64,000 nt of DNA from Stentor coeruleus. Its lineage: Eukaryota > Ciliophora > Heterotrichea > Heterotrichida > Stentoridae. The translations under genes and the position numbers were made by a program. Positions 1 through 10,500 of the stretch are shown one piece after another. The stretch lies in the NCBI GenBank assembly GCA_001970955.1, contig MPUH01000013.1:62001-126000 (forward strand), written 5' to 3'. Each line of letters opens with the position of its first letter. The first letter of the stretch is position 1. Below the pieces are notes generated by a model, which saw nothing but the letters and a program-made list of their open reading frames with translations, searched no databases and was not told the origin of the DNA.

Positions 1-460
1 ATGCATAGTCATATCTATAATACTTGTTGATGTTTTTAGATATTGCTTAACAATGGGGAAATTTAAATCCTAATTCGGTAGTTATAGAAATTACTGATTG
101 AATAGTATCGTAGTTGAAGACTAAGACAAATAGGGCAATCAGTCCTGCTTTGATAGTTTTTGCTACCATTTATCTTAAAGAAATCATGATTTATGATTGA
201 AGATCAAACTTTGTGTGTTAGATTTTTCGATGTATGGAAAAACTGTTTAAGATATAAACATATCAAAGCACATCATTTTCTTATAACAATCCGCAAAATC
301 AAAAAACTGATCTCAAAGCATTTAACATCTCATAATCATTCAAACTTAAAACTTTTAACCAAACTCCTAGTCAACCACTCCAAGCGTATCATCTAATTTC
401 TTTAATCTTCATCAAAAATGCTACAATCATCACCATTATTTCCTCAATCCCATAATATAA
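1..460. other. Window edge, no supported gene
   Basis: AT-rich sequence. A 67-codon frame at 193-396 starts with ATG but has no recognisable protein features and no G-depleted flank before it, so it is not called. The last 60 nt before 461 are poor in G, as is usual upstream of genes in this window. Confidence 0.5.
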
Positions 461-1477
461 ATGCAGCCAAGTCTTAGGGAAAGGAACTTTATCGAAACAA
501 CCTTACGTGGTTCTTCTCAATGTCTTAATCCCGAGAATTCATTACTCATAGTCGGTACTCGTGAGGGTGTTTTGCTAAAAATCAACCTAAATACAAACGT
601 TGTAGAAAATCAGCAATCAACAGATTTAGGAAGTATTTGGTCTTTAACAACACTTAACAGTACAGAATTCTATGCTTGTGGTGCATCAGGAACTATAGGT
701 CACTTTACATTTGAAGACATGAAATTAAAAGCTAAACTTACTGCCCATACTGATGAAGTAAATTGTATTACCTTAAGTAAAAACAAAAACTTTCTTTTCT
801 CAGCAAGTGATGATAAAAAAGTTATCAAATGGAATTTAACACAAAATTCTTCAGAAAATTTATATGAACATAATTCTATAATATATTCTGTAGCTGTGTG
901 TAGTAATACAAAATATGTTGCTTCTGGATGTTCTGAAAATGAAATTATTGTGTATTCTTTAGAGGATCGTAATATAGTTAAGAGGATTAATGAATTAAAA
1001 GATAGAATTTGGTGCTTAGCTTTTACCCCGAATAATAGTTTTTTGATATCTGGTGATGAAGATCAAACTATAACTTTATTTGAATATGGGACTTGGAATC
1101 AAATTATAGGCTTTAAAGGACATAATGCTAGGGTTAGAGCTTTAGATATTTCATTAGATAGCAAGGTGTTAATGACTTCATCTTTGGATACAACAATAAA
1201 ATTATGGGATTTGAGAGATGCTAAAAACGGAAATGTTAAAGAGATTTTGAAACTTGAAGGACATAATGATTGGGTTAAAGGGGCTATTTTTAGTAAAGAT
1301 AACAAGAAAGTGTATTCGATTGGTGATGATTGCAAAGTTGGTGTATGGGCTATCGAAAACCTCCCTAATGATTATCTGGAAAAACCTAATAACAACTACA
1401 ATTGGCTATGCATTGCTGGCATTGGGATTGCCGTTATTGCTTTAGCTATAATAGTTAAGTCTAAGTTTAGAAATTAA
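461..1477 (+). CDS. WD40-repeat protein with C-terminal membrane anchor
   Basis: The 338-residue protein has about six or seven WD40 repeats forming a beta-propeller. Recognisable blades end in motifs such as KVIKWNL, TIKLWDLRD and KVGVWAIE, each preceded by an H-x(3)-V/I element (HTDEVNCI, HNARVRAL, HNDWVKGA). Residues about 314-332 are a single hydrophobic helix rich in I, A and V, followed by a short basic tail (KSKFRN). That is the layout of a tail-anchored protein with a cytosolic propeller. Sec12/PREB, an ER GEF, has the same architecture, but I see no Sec12-specific motif. The specific function is unknown. The ATG follows a G-poor leader. It converges on the next gene and their stop codons overlap. 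Confidence 0.85.
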   Translation: MQPSLRERNFIETTLRGSSQCLNPENSLLIVGTREGVLLKINLNTNVVENQQSTDLGSIWSLTTLNSTEFYACGASGTIGHFTFEDMKLKAKLTAHTDEVNCITLSKNKNFLFSASDDKKVIKWNLTQNSSENLYEHNSIIYSVAVCSNTKYVASGCSENEIIVYSLEDRNIVKRINELKDRIWCLAFTPNNSFLISGDEDQTITLFEYGTWNQIIGFKGHNARVRALDISLDSKVLMTSSLDTTIKLWDLRDAKNGNVKEILKLEGHNDWVKGAIFSKDNKKVYSIGDDCKVGVWAIENLPNDYLEKPNNNYNWLCIAGIGIAVIALAIIVKSKFRN

Positions 1478-2856
1478 TACAACTCCTCTGAATCCAGTTC
1501 TGGACTCACACTTTCTGCTAGCATGTCTTCTAAAGCAGCAGCTTCACATTGTATAAAATTAATAATATCAGCTTCAACTGGTGTGGATTCATAAAAATTC
1601 AGTTTATTCTCAAGTTCACCCACAAGATCTACATATTTATAATACTCTTCTTTCATTTTCTCATTCTCAGAACGCAAATTCTGGTTCTCAGTACGGAAAA
1701 TCTCTAGTTCGGTATTTTTTTCTATAAGTTCAAAAGAATCAAATAATTGTTCTCTATTCATAAAACTTGCTAAAGAAGTTTTTGCTGCAGCAATTTGGAT
1801 TTTTGTTCTTCCGATGTCTAGTTCAAGCCCAGGTTCATTTCCTACTTTGCTAAGCATTTCTTGTAGATTTTTTATTTTTTCAAGGTTTTCAATACGTAAT
1901 TTAACTTCTTGGTTTACTCTTTGTGATAATTGCTTGTTTTCCTGTTCGAAGTTGAAAGCTTTTTCTTGAAAAGTCTCGATTAGGTTTGTAGGGTTTTCGC
2001 CAATTGCTTTTTTTAGGATTTTTGAAGCTTCTTGGTCTAATGATGAAGAGTCTTTCGAAAGAATCATGTATGAGAGTTTTTGCAAAAGATTGCTTTCGTT
2101 TATTTTCTTGCTCTGGTCTTCCTGATATATTTCCACCTGTTCTTTCAAATTCATATTTTCTTCTTCTAAAATCCTCACTTTTTCTTTCAAATCAGATATA
2201 GTATTTGGTGCTGAAGAATGTTTATGTTTTAAAGATTCAAGCTGAATTTCTAATTCTTTATTTTCATTAACAAGCTCATTTACCCGGGTTGAATTTTTCG
2301 ATATAATTTCTTGTTCAATAAAATCCTTATCGCTTTCAAATTTATTCACAATTTCTTTATATCTTAAAATCTCATTTTCCTTCTCAAAAATCTGCAACTG
2401 TAAATTCTTAACTTTACCATCAAAAATTCCCCTTATCTCTTCTTCTTTGTTTTTTATTTTAGACATACATTCTTTATGTTCTTCTTTTAATCTTTCATAA
2501 TCTTTTATTTCAATAGTATTTATATTGTTTGATAATTTGTTACCTTTTTCAATAAGCAAATTTGTTAAGGATTTATTGTTTTTTTCAAGATCTTGGATTT
2601 TTACTTTTAAAGCTTCATTTTTGACTGTGAGTTTATCTGTTTTTATTTTTTCAGATGAAAGGAGGGTTTTTAGTTCTTGGATTTCTTCGTTGGATAAGTT
2701 GTTGAGAAGACGAAGTTCTTCGTAGGTAGATTCTTTTTTGTTTAGGAATGATTTTGGTGGGATTTCTTGTTGTGATCGGGAAAGGTTTTTGATTTTGTTA
2801 GCGAAATCTTCAACTTTGCTGTTCCAAAATTTCTCTTTAGCTTCAAGTTTGTACAT
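1474..2856 (-). CDS. Long coiled-coil protein, unknown function
   Basis: A 460-residue protein that is almost wholly coiled coil, with continuous heptad-like runs rich in K, E, L and N from about residue 15 to 420. It has no signal peptide, membrane helix or catalytic motif. The C-terminal 45 residues are acidic and not helical-repeat-like. Proteins of this type in ciliates are often cytoskeletal or cortical, but nothing here identifies a family. It converges on the WD40 gene: the TTAA at 1474-1477 supplies the TAA stop of both genes, one on each strand. Confidence 0.75.
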   Translation of the reverse strand: MYKLEAKEKFWNSKVEDFANKIKNLSRSQQEIPPKSFLNKKESTYEELRLLNNLSNEEIQELKTLLSSEKIKTDKLTVKNEALKVKIQDLEKNNKSLTNLLIEKGNKLSNNINTIEIKDYERLKEEHKECMSKIKNKEEEIRGIFDGKVKNLQLQIFEKENEILRYKEIVNKFESDKDFIEQEIISKNSTRVNELVNENKELEIQLESLKHKHSSAPNTISDLKEKVRILEEENMNLKEQVEIYQEDQSKKINESNLLQKLSYMILSKDSSSLDQEASKILKKAIGENPTNLIETFQEKAFNFEQENKQLSQRVNQEVKLRIENLEKIKNLQEMLSKVGNEPGLELDIGRTKIQIAAAKTSLASFMNREQLFDSFELIEKNTELEIFRTENQNLRSENEKMKEEYYKYVDLVGELENKLNFYESTPVEADIINFIQCEAAALEDMLAESVSPELDSEELY

Positions 2857-3656
2857 AAATTTATTAGAATTATTAGGGATTTTTATGATGGGATAAAAAT
2901 TAAAGGATATTTTTATGGATTTGATATTTGTTTATTTTGAAATTTGGATGAGGTTTGAGAGGATTTTTAGCATAGATTTTTGTATAGGTTGATTTGTGAG
3001 ATAATTTAAAGTAATAAATTTGTGATAAATGCAATATTTTTAAGTGAAAATAGGATTTAATTTAAGGATATAATATTCACAAGAGTTTTTAGATGTTAAA
3101 CTTAGAATTTATTATTAGAAATTTATGATATAGGCTAGGATAATCCTTAGTTGAATGGTGGTAAATTTATGAGGTTAAATCGCAAACATAATAATTGTTG
3201 AAAATATCTATTCCTCTTGCACTATATCTATTTTAATTTATCATTCAACAAACATTTCAATCAAAATTAACTTGTTAGTGAAATAAGAAAAATAATACCC
3301 CCTTACAAAATACAGAGCACTACGCTTTATTAAAATTTAAGACAACTAGTAAAAAATTCCAAAGTGTTAATCATGATTTTCATATCCATTAAAATTTAAA
3401 TTAAAAATTAATTTCATACCCTTACCATAAAATATCATCCTATATACCCAAAATCCTTAAATAAATTATTTACCACTTTTTTCATAGTTTCTTCTGAAAT
3501 AAAATACTTAAAAAAATGATGATAATATAATTTTTCTTATTCAAAAAGTTTTTTTTTCCCACATAAAGTGCATATAAAAAGAATTTTTGACACAAGAATT
3601 AGTTTAAAAGTTATCTACTATAATATCATAACAACTTAAAACAAATTTCAATAAAT
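2857..3656. promoter_or_regulatory. Divergent intergenic region, 0.8 kb
   Basis: No coding frame is supported. The left half is C-poor on the plus strand (G-depleted for the minus-strand gene) and the right half is G-poor, as expected for two back-to-back 5' flanks. It probably holds both promoters. No specific element was recognised. Confidence 0.5.
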
Positions 3657-4709
3657 ATGGTTCTTACAATCAGAACGAGAGAGCAGAGAAATTTTTATGT
3701 GTGGAGTGTTATAGGAATCTTATCTATATCAGCAAGTTTCTATCTTAATTCAAAACAAGTAAAAGAAAAAAACGGAGACTTTTCAAACAAAGACTTTGTC
3801 GAAATCTTAGATATTATTTTATCCCATGGGACTTTCCAAAACATAGCTATGGGCTGTATAGGGATATTATTAACCCTGTCTAGCTGCTTGAAAATGTACA
3901 TTCGTGTTGGAATTGTCCCTGGAATATACCATAGCACTCTATGCCTTCCATCTTGGGACACGAGTTCATTCACTTTTACCATCTCCTCAGGTTTTTACTA
4001 CGGAATCTTAGGCTCTCTATTCAGTTTCTTACTCCAAGCAATCCAGCTTTACGTCCTGATAACCCCAAAAGTTAACCCAATATTTCCTCTTCAAATCCAA
4101 GCATCCCTAGGAATATTCCTCATGATAATTATCTATTTCTACAACTCAGAAACCAATAAAGAAATAATAGGAAATCTCATAACCGTAATGTCTGTGCAAT
4201 TATTCCTCATAAACGAAAACTCTGAATACACTTTTAGTTCATTTATCGAAGGATTTCTTTTAATTATAGTTACTGGAGTTCTTTTATTCTCTATAAAAAA
4301 ATCTAATATTTTTCTTGACAATATCAGTTCATGTATTTTAATTATGATAGGTCAAGGTATTATTGGGATTTTTCTTTTCATATATTCTTATGCATTTAAT
4401 TTGATGAATTTTTCTTATGATATGTTCTTTAGTTCTTTACTTTTTGCTTTAGGGATTTTTGCATTATGTTCATGTGAAACTATTGAATTAGTTTATTTTT
4501 GTGCATTTCCTACTGTGACAAATATGATTGTTGATCCGATTAGTAGTTCGTCTGTTAATTCTATATCTTCATTAAGTGTTATGGTTTTTACTATTACTGG
4601 GATGATTATTGGATTAGTTGTGATACTTTTTGGGGATTTACCTTTTAAACTTTGTAGGAGGAATTGTGAAAAAATACAAAAGTCCCCTTTGCATTCCCCA
4701 CTTTTATGA
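3657..4709 (+). CDS. Polytopic membrane protein, about 10 helices
   Basis: A 350-residue protein of alternating hydrophobic segments, roughly ten predicted membrane helices. The N-terminus is short and basic (MVLTIRTREQRNFY) with no cleavable signal peptide, and the C-terminus is basic and presumably cytosolic. The number and spacing of helices recall small solute carriers of the drug/metabolite transporter type, but I see no diagnostic motif, so substrate and family are unassigned. The ATG at 3657 is preceded by a G-poor flank, and no intron is needed. Confidence 0.7.
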   Translation: MVLTIRTREQRNFYVWSVIGILSISASFYLNSKQVKEKNGDFSNKDFVEILDIILSHGTFQNIAMGCIGILLTLSSCLKMYIRVGIVPGIYHSTLCLPSWDTSSFTFTISSGFYYGILGSLFSFLLQAIQLYVLITPKVNPIFPLQIQASLGIFLMIIIYFYNSETNKEIIGNLITVMSVQLFLINENSEYTFSSFIEGFLLIIVTGVLLFSIKKSNIFLDNISSCILIMIGQGIIGIFLFIYSYAFNLMNFSYDMFFSSLLFALGIFALCSCETIELVYFCAFPTVTNMIVDPISSSSVNSISSLSVMVFTITGMIIGLVVILFGDLPFKLCRRNCEKIQKSPLHSPLL

Positions 4710-5202
4710 AACTTTTAATATAATGAATATTTTTAATAAATTATCAGGTTGGAAATATGCATTTTTAGGATTTAAGTTAAGATTGTGTATGAGTTTATGC
4801 AAATATTTTGTAATAAAATATGGTAAAATGATTTTGATAAAGAGTTTTATGAATGGCTAAGTAATAAGAATAATATAATAAGATTTTGGTATACAATTTT
4901 TTATAAAGGATACATAATAAAACTAGCTCAAATTGATTTAATGATAATTATATACTTATAAAAATATATATCAAAATCACTCTTATAAAGAAAAAAATTA
5001 TGCTAAAAACAAAAAATCTAAACAAAAGTTTCCATTGTCTATACTCTTAAAACAACAACTCTCTAAATTTAATCATTTTCTAAAATCCCAACAACACTGT
5101 CACTTATATACAAAACATCAAAAAGCTGTATTTCCAATCCACCATCAGTATACAAATTTAAATATATCTCAGAAACTCAAAGCGTTAATATATAAAATAT
5201 AC
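4710..5202. other. Tandem intergenic spacer
   Basis: No gene is supported. The region 5000-5202 is open in the frame of the next gene but A/C-rich and G-poor like other 5' flanks here. It has no ATG in that frame before 5203. Confidence 0.45.
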
Positions 5203-7018
5203 ATGAATTATTGGTATTCAAGACTTCTTACAATATTGATTTTGAATTTTTGGCTTCACGCAAACTATGCCCTCGCAGTGCCATTCAGCCCATTTGAAAA
5301 ACCAAAGTTCTATTTTATCTACGTAATTGCTTTAGTTTTTAGTATAGTGTTTGCAATGTTTATTACTAAAAGGAAGTATCGTTTACCAAGAAAACATATG
5401 ATGATTTTTTCTTTAGTCTGTAGTACTCTTTGTATGATTCTCCTTTCAGTAAAAAATCTTGGCTCTTATACAGGAGAAATTGCAATTGAAGTCCTAAGCA
5501 AAATTTTTATAGGCCTTGGTTGGGCTTCAGCTGTTTATGTAAATATAACACTTCTAAGCTCTGTATATGAAAAACATTTTCANCCTTGGTTGGGCTTCAG
5601 CTGTTTATGTAAATATAACACTTCTAAGCTCTGTATATGAAAAACATTTTCAAGTGTTTTTTGCAATGCTTAAAGCCTTTGGGCTTGCAGGGTTTATTTT
5701 AGGATATGCATTAATACGATATTCCTCATCTTTAAAAGGAGCTTATATAGCATTTGCTGTGATTTCAGCTGTAATGATACCTTTTGTTATTATATTTACT
5801 GGGGATATGACTTATGCTCTTAGTACTGAAAGATATACTTTATTTGATTATATCAAAAAACCTGTATGGATTATATAGAAACAATTGAACAATGTTTTAT
5901 TTTTGGTTTATGTTTTTTTTAGTAGAAGTGTTTTGCTGTATTATATGGAGGATAATCTAAAAGATAAAGTCGATGATGGGTTATTGTTTTTTTGCACAAT
6001 TCTTGATATACTTGGAGGGTTTTTGGGCTTGTTTATATCATGCTTTATCAATTTCAAACTAACAAAAACTGGACCTTTTGCTGTTGCTAGTTTGATTTAT
6101 GGGTTTACATTTTTCATTATCGGACCTTGGGATTTGATTTTTCCCAGATATCTTTGGTTATCTTTAGTTGGACTGGTTATAAATGGAATGTTTGTTTGGA
6201 TTATTATAGTGAATCTTGTTATGTATATATACCATAACAGTATACATTTATACTTATCCACAGCTGATGATCTTTTATCCGAATGTATTGGGGCTATGTT
6301 TATTTTATGTATTTCAATAGGTTCCCTCTTTGGCCCTATTTTCTCTATTATTTTCGATCAATTTTCTCAAACTGACATAACCCTTGCTGTTATTGGTTTC
6401 CTAACTTTGACTACAACTATTTTACACTCATCATTTAATGTAGCTAAATTAGGTAGTGTACATATAATAGAAACAGCGCCAAATGAAATTGATAATGGGA
6501 ATTGTAAAGAAAACTATGAAATATCAGAAGTTATAGAAAATCCTCAATCACCTAATAAAGATATTGATATACCACTTCCTGAAAGCCCAATAGATCTTGT
6601 GTCTTTTAAAAAGGACTCAAGTGAAAATTATGATTATAATTATCTTAATATACAAGCAGGATATTGTTTAGGAGAAGATTTTTATAGTATTCAATTTGAG
6701 AAAGCTAGAAAAGCTTTATCTTTAAGTTTGCATTTAAGTAATAGTGTTCCTATTAGTTCATTAGGAGATATGGCAAGTGCTATTGAAGAACAAAAAATTG
6801 AAGAAAGTGTTAGTAGTGTACCTGAAGAAGATATTCAATCAGATTCTGAGAAAAAAGTTAAAAATCTTCCACCTGTTTTTAAAGAAATACAAGCTGATTA
6901 TGAACCATCTGCTGAACCGGAAGAAGAAATTAAGAAAAATACTACAGAATCATCATATCATATATCGAAAGATGTTATTAAAGATTTGAGTGGACTTTTC
7001 CCCGATAGTTCTTATTAA
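5203..7018 (+). CDS. MFS-like transporter with acidic C-terminal tail
   Basis: The gene is split in the raw sequence by an assembly duplicate (see 5514-5652) and by one 15-nt intron, GTATGGATTATATAG, at 5864-5878. Removing the 70-nt excess and the intron gives one frame of about 576 residues. It shows about 12 membrane helices in two halves with a central loop at the intron. This is the layout of major facilitator transporters, and the first half has an MFS-like G-rich helix (GLAGFILGYAL). From about residue 400 the chain is a hydrophilic, acidic, Ser/Glu-rich cytosolic tail of some 175 residues. The start is the first in-frame ATG (5203), directly before the first helix. The substrate is not evident. 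Confidence 0.75.
5514..5652. repeat. 69-bp direct duplicate flanking a single N
   Basis: Positions 5514-5582 and 5584-5652 are identical and separated by N at 5583. The 70-nt offset breaks the transporter frame, and deleting one copy plus the N restores it. This is best explained as two overlapping contigs joined without merging their ends. Confidence 0.9.
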
Positions 7019-7563
7019 TTTTTATGATGTGATAATAGTATTTAGGATATGTTTTAATGTTTTATGTATAGAAGATTGTGACAATTTTTTTTTAAAGGTT
7101 TAAGATTAAGAAGAATATTAGTGATTGTGATAAAAGATTAAAAAGAATTAAGAGATAATTAATATTCATATATGAATATATTTTTTTTTTTTAAATGTGG
7201 AAGAAAAAGAAGATTTTTTTAATTGAGGTATTTTTTTGTAGAGTTATTCGAGTAAATGATTTTTTGGGGTATGTTTTGTTACTAGTAAGATTAATTATAA
7301 TATGATGAGAAAGTTAAAATAATGTTGGATAAGTCATATGTAAAAACTAAGATATTTTTATTTATGCAAAAAGACAATAAAAAAAACTAGTAAATAGCAA
7401 ATATGTTTATATTAAGCTACATGCTTTATTTGCAATTACTATTATTATAATTACAATTTTTATAAATAATTGTTATAAATCTATCAAAGATTTACTATCA
7501 TTATATTTCAAATCAAAAATATTTTAAACTTATCATTTTTTTAAAGATAAATTATTATCTAAT
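7019..7563. other. Convergent intergenic region
   Basis: AT-rich with long T-runs and no supported gene. At 545 nt it is long for a convergent gap in this window. Confidence 0.5.
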
Positions 7564-10500
7564 TTATATAACTACTTGTCTATCTTCAGAATCAATTGAC
7601 TCATGCATTTCTCTAATTTTCTTTTCTTTATATTTTTTCCAATAATCCAGCACTCTTAAAATAATTAAAGTTACAATAGCGATTTTGATAAAAGATGTGA
7701 ATAATATGTCAACAATAAGACTTATAATTGTATTTAATATCCACATATGGCTAACTCCTTGAGGAAAATGAAGGGCAAACATGCCAATACTCCAACAGAA
7801 ATAACCTAAAGCTGTCCAGCAAAATATTAATGAAGAGATTCGCATATATTTATTTCTTTTGATAACTCTCATAGCAGCTTCTTTTCCACTTTCAAACTGA
7901 ACTTTTTTTTCCGTAAGGACAAACAAAACAACGATTTCAAGAAAAATCATGATCAGTGATGAATAAACCATAATCGCAAAATCTCTAATATTATAAGCTC
8001 TAAGCCTCTCTAAAAACCCATCATCACTCTTATCATCATTTTTCTGATAAAAAAGACCAATCAAAAACATTCTTCCTAAAATAACTGTGAAAAATAAACT
8101 ACATCTTATAATCCTTGAATGCACAGGATCATAAACCATAAAAATCCCAAAAAATTTGTGTTGTTGAAACATCCAATAAATTCCTCTTCTAGTTTGAGGA
8201 ACTTCATCTTTCTGTAAATAAAAGTCGATTTCATCAAGGGAATTGTCTTCTTCAACAGCATTTTCTTTTAACATTATTTGTTTTTTTGGGATTTCTGGAA
8301 CGCTAAGTGTGTCTTTTTCTTCTTCTTCGCTTTGGGATTTTTCAGAATTTAGGGACTTTGGGATGGTTACTGGGACCATTTTTACTGATGATTTTCTTAC
8401 TCTTTTAGTATGCTCGGTAGTATGATGCTTTGTTGGGTTGTTTATTTTATCAATAGTTTTCTCTAAGTCTTTTTTGTCTTTATAGAATGTGATTATAGCA
8501 AGGATTATATAAATAAAAAGCATACATGCTACAAAGTAAAATCCTTCAGCTGTACTTGCTGTCATTGAGTCTAAAGCTTCAAAATCAACTGTTTCACCGA
8601 TATTTGATTTAGGTATAAAACCACCACCTGTCATCCCTTCACCAGCTGAAAAAAACGACAAATGGTTACACGCACAAAGTATCGATTCATCATCCATCGA
8701 CACTTTTTTGCATCCTTTTTTAGACCATTTCTTTGAATTTTCATCCAAATAAAAACATTCAGGTGATTCAATACTTTTCACATTATAAACTGGAATTCTA
8801 ACATAAATAAGCTTATCTTTAAGCTCAACATCAACTTTAATTGACTCTGAAACTAAAAAAGCACTAACCGCAACAATAGTTGGAGTTGAATTATATTCAC
8901 TAGGAATAGTATCTAAATGAGTTAAAGATATAGCATAAATATTATCCAAATCTAAATCCATAACATTAGCAAAATCTTCAGGTAATATTACAGAAGCACC
9001 AGATCCTGATGATGATTTCAAAGTTAAATTACCCAAACTTGAAGCTGGGATTGATTTTGTATCCATAGAAATATATTTATTTATAGTAGAAGCATTTTGG
9101 TTATCAACAGTATTTTTAATAACTCCTGATGATATAAAATCGATTAAAGATGAGATTTTTTCAAGGTTTTTAGTTTTGTTATATAAAGTATCTTTGTTTA
9201 AATCAAGTGAATTTGTTAAAATGTTTAAAGCACGGTTAGCTTGTGATATATCAAGTCCTAAATCTTGGTTTATGGTTAATATTTCATTAAGGGTATTGAT
9301 TGTTTTGTTAAGGTTATCATCTGATTTTAGATAAGGATTTAAAGTGAAAGTATTTAGGATTTCTATATTTAAATCTAGAGTATTAGAAGTTGGAAGAAAT
9401 GTGCCTATTGTTTGTAGAAACCAATCAATTCCTATATTAAAGTTGGTGTTCATATCTGAAAGTATATCTGCAGTATGGTTTATAAATATACCGTTTATTG
9501 AAAGGTCTCTGTTTACAGTTAATGATGCGAATGTTAAAAGGGTTAATGGGATTTCATCAGGAAGTGCAGTTTGTATGAGGTTTTCGAAAGTACTAACATA
9601 ACTTGAAGGGTCAATATTTTCATTGACTATCATTTCTATAGTTGTGTTTGTTTCAGTAAAATCCTCTAAATTATCAAAAACCTTTAAAAAAACCTTAACA
9701 AGTTTCCCTAAATATGGTAAAACAATTTTCCCATAAGCAGTTTGTGAGTAAGGTAAAAGTATAACATTCGCATTATTCAGCGTATATCCAAAAACATAAC
9801 TAAGAGGGTAATTTTCTTCAAAATCAGTCCACCCATTAGCTATAAACTCAAAAACTGTCTCAACTTCAACACCTTGTCTAGGAGATACACTAAAATTCCC
9901 AGGTATAGGCGGGGTATTAACACTAAATATATAATCAAAAAAGCTTTCGTAATTATTAGAATCAGTAGCTAAAAATCTAAGAGTATATTCCATACCTGGA
10001 ACAAGTTTAGAAGGATTAACACTTATAATAAATTGATTAGTAGGTGTATTATAAACTTCATCTATACCAATTATTTCCCATTCTGGTGTATATTTTTCAT
10101 TGTTTTCTTCTATAACAGCTTTTAAGACAAATGGTTTGTTTAGACTTGTTACAATAGGTTGAGTATTTGTATAATATTCGCTTATATAAACTTTTGGGAC
10201 TATCCATTTTACAAAAGTTGGCTCAAAAACACTTGTAATGCTTAGAATGAACTCAGTAAGACTTCTTAGATGAGTTGTGTAGATTAATATACTGATATTT
10301 ATAAAATCCACACTTTGAGCTTCAGCTGCTTCTTTGGGAACGGTCATTGTTGATTTGTTTTTTTCGTATTCAAAAAGACATTCAGAGTTTTTATATGAGC
10401 AAAACCAGGAATAAACTACATCGCCACCTAGACTTGGGTCGTAGCTTCGACTTGCATCAAGGGTAAAACTTGATAATGTTGAAACACTTCCGCTTAGTGG

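Noticed and set aside
193-396. 67-codon ATG frame near the window start.
   Set aside because: No motif, no promoter-like flank, and frames of this size are expected by chance in AT-rich DNA.
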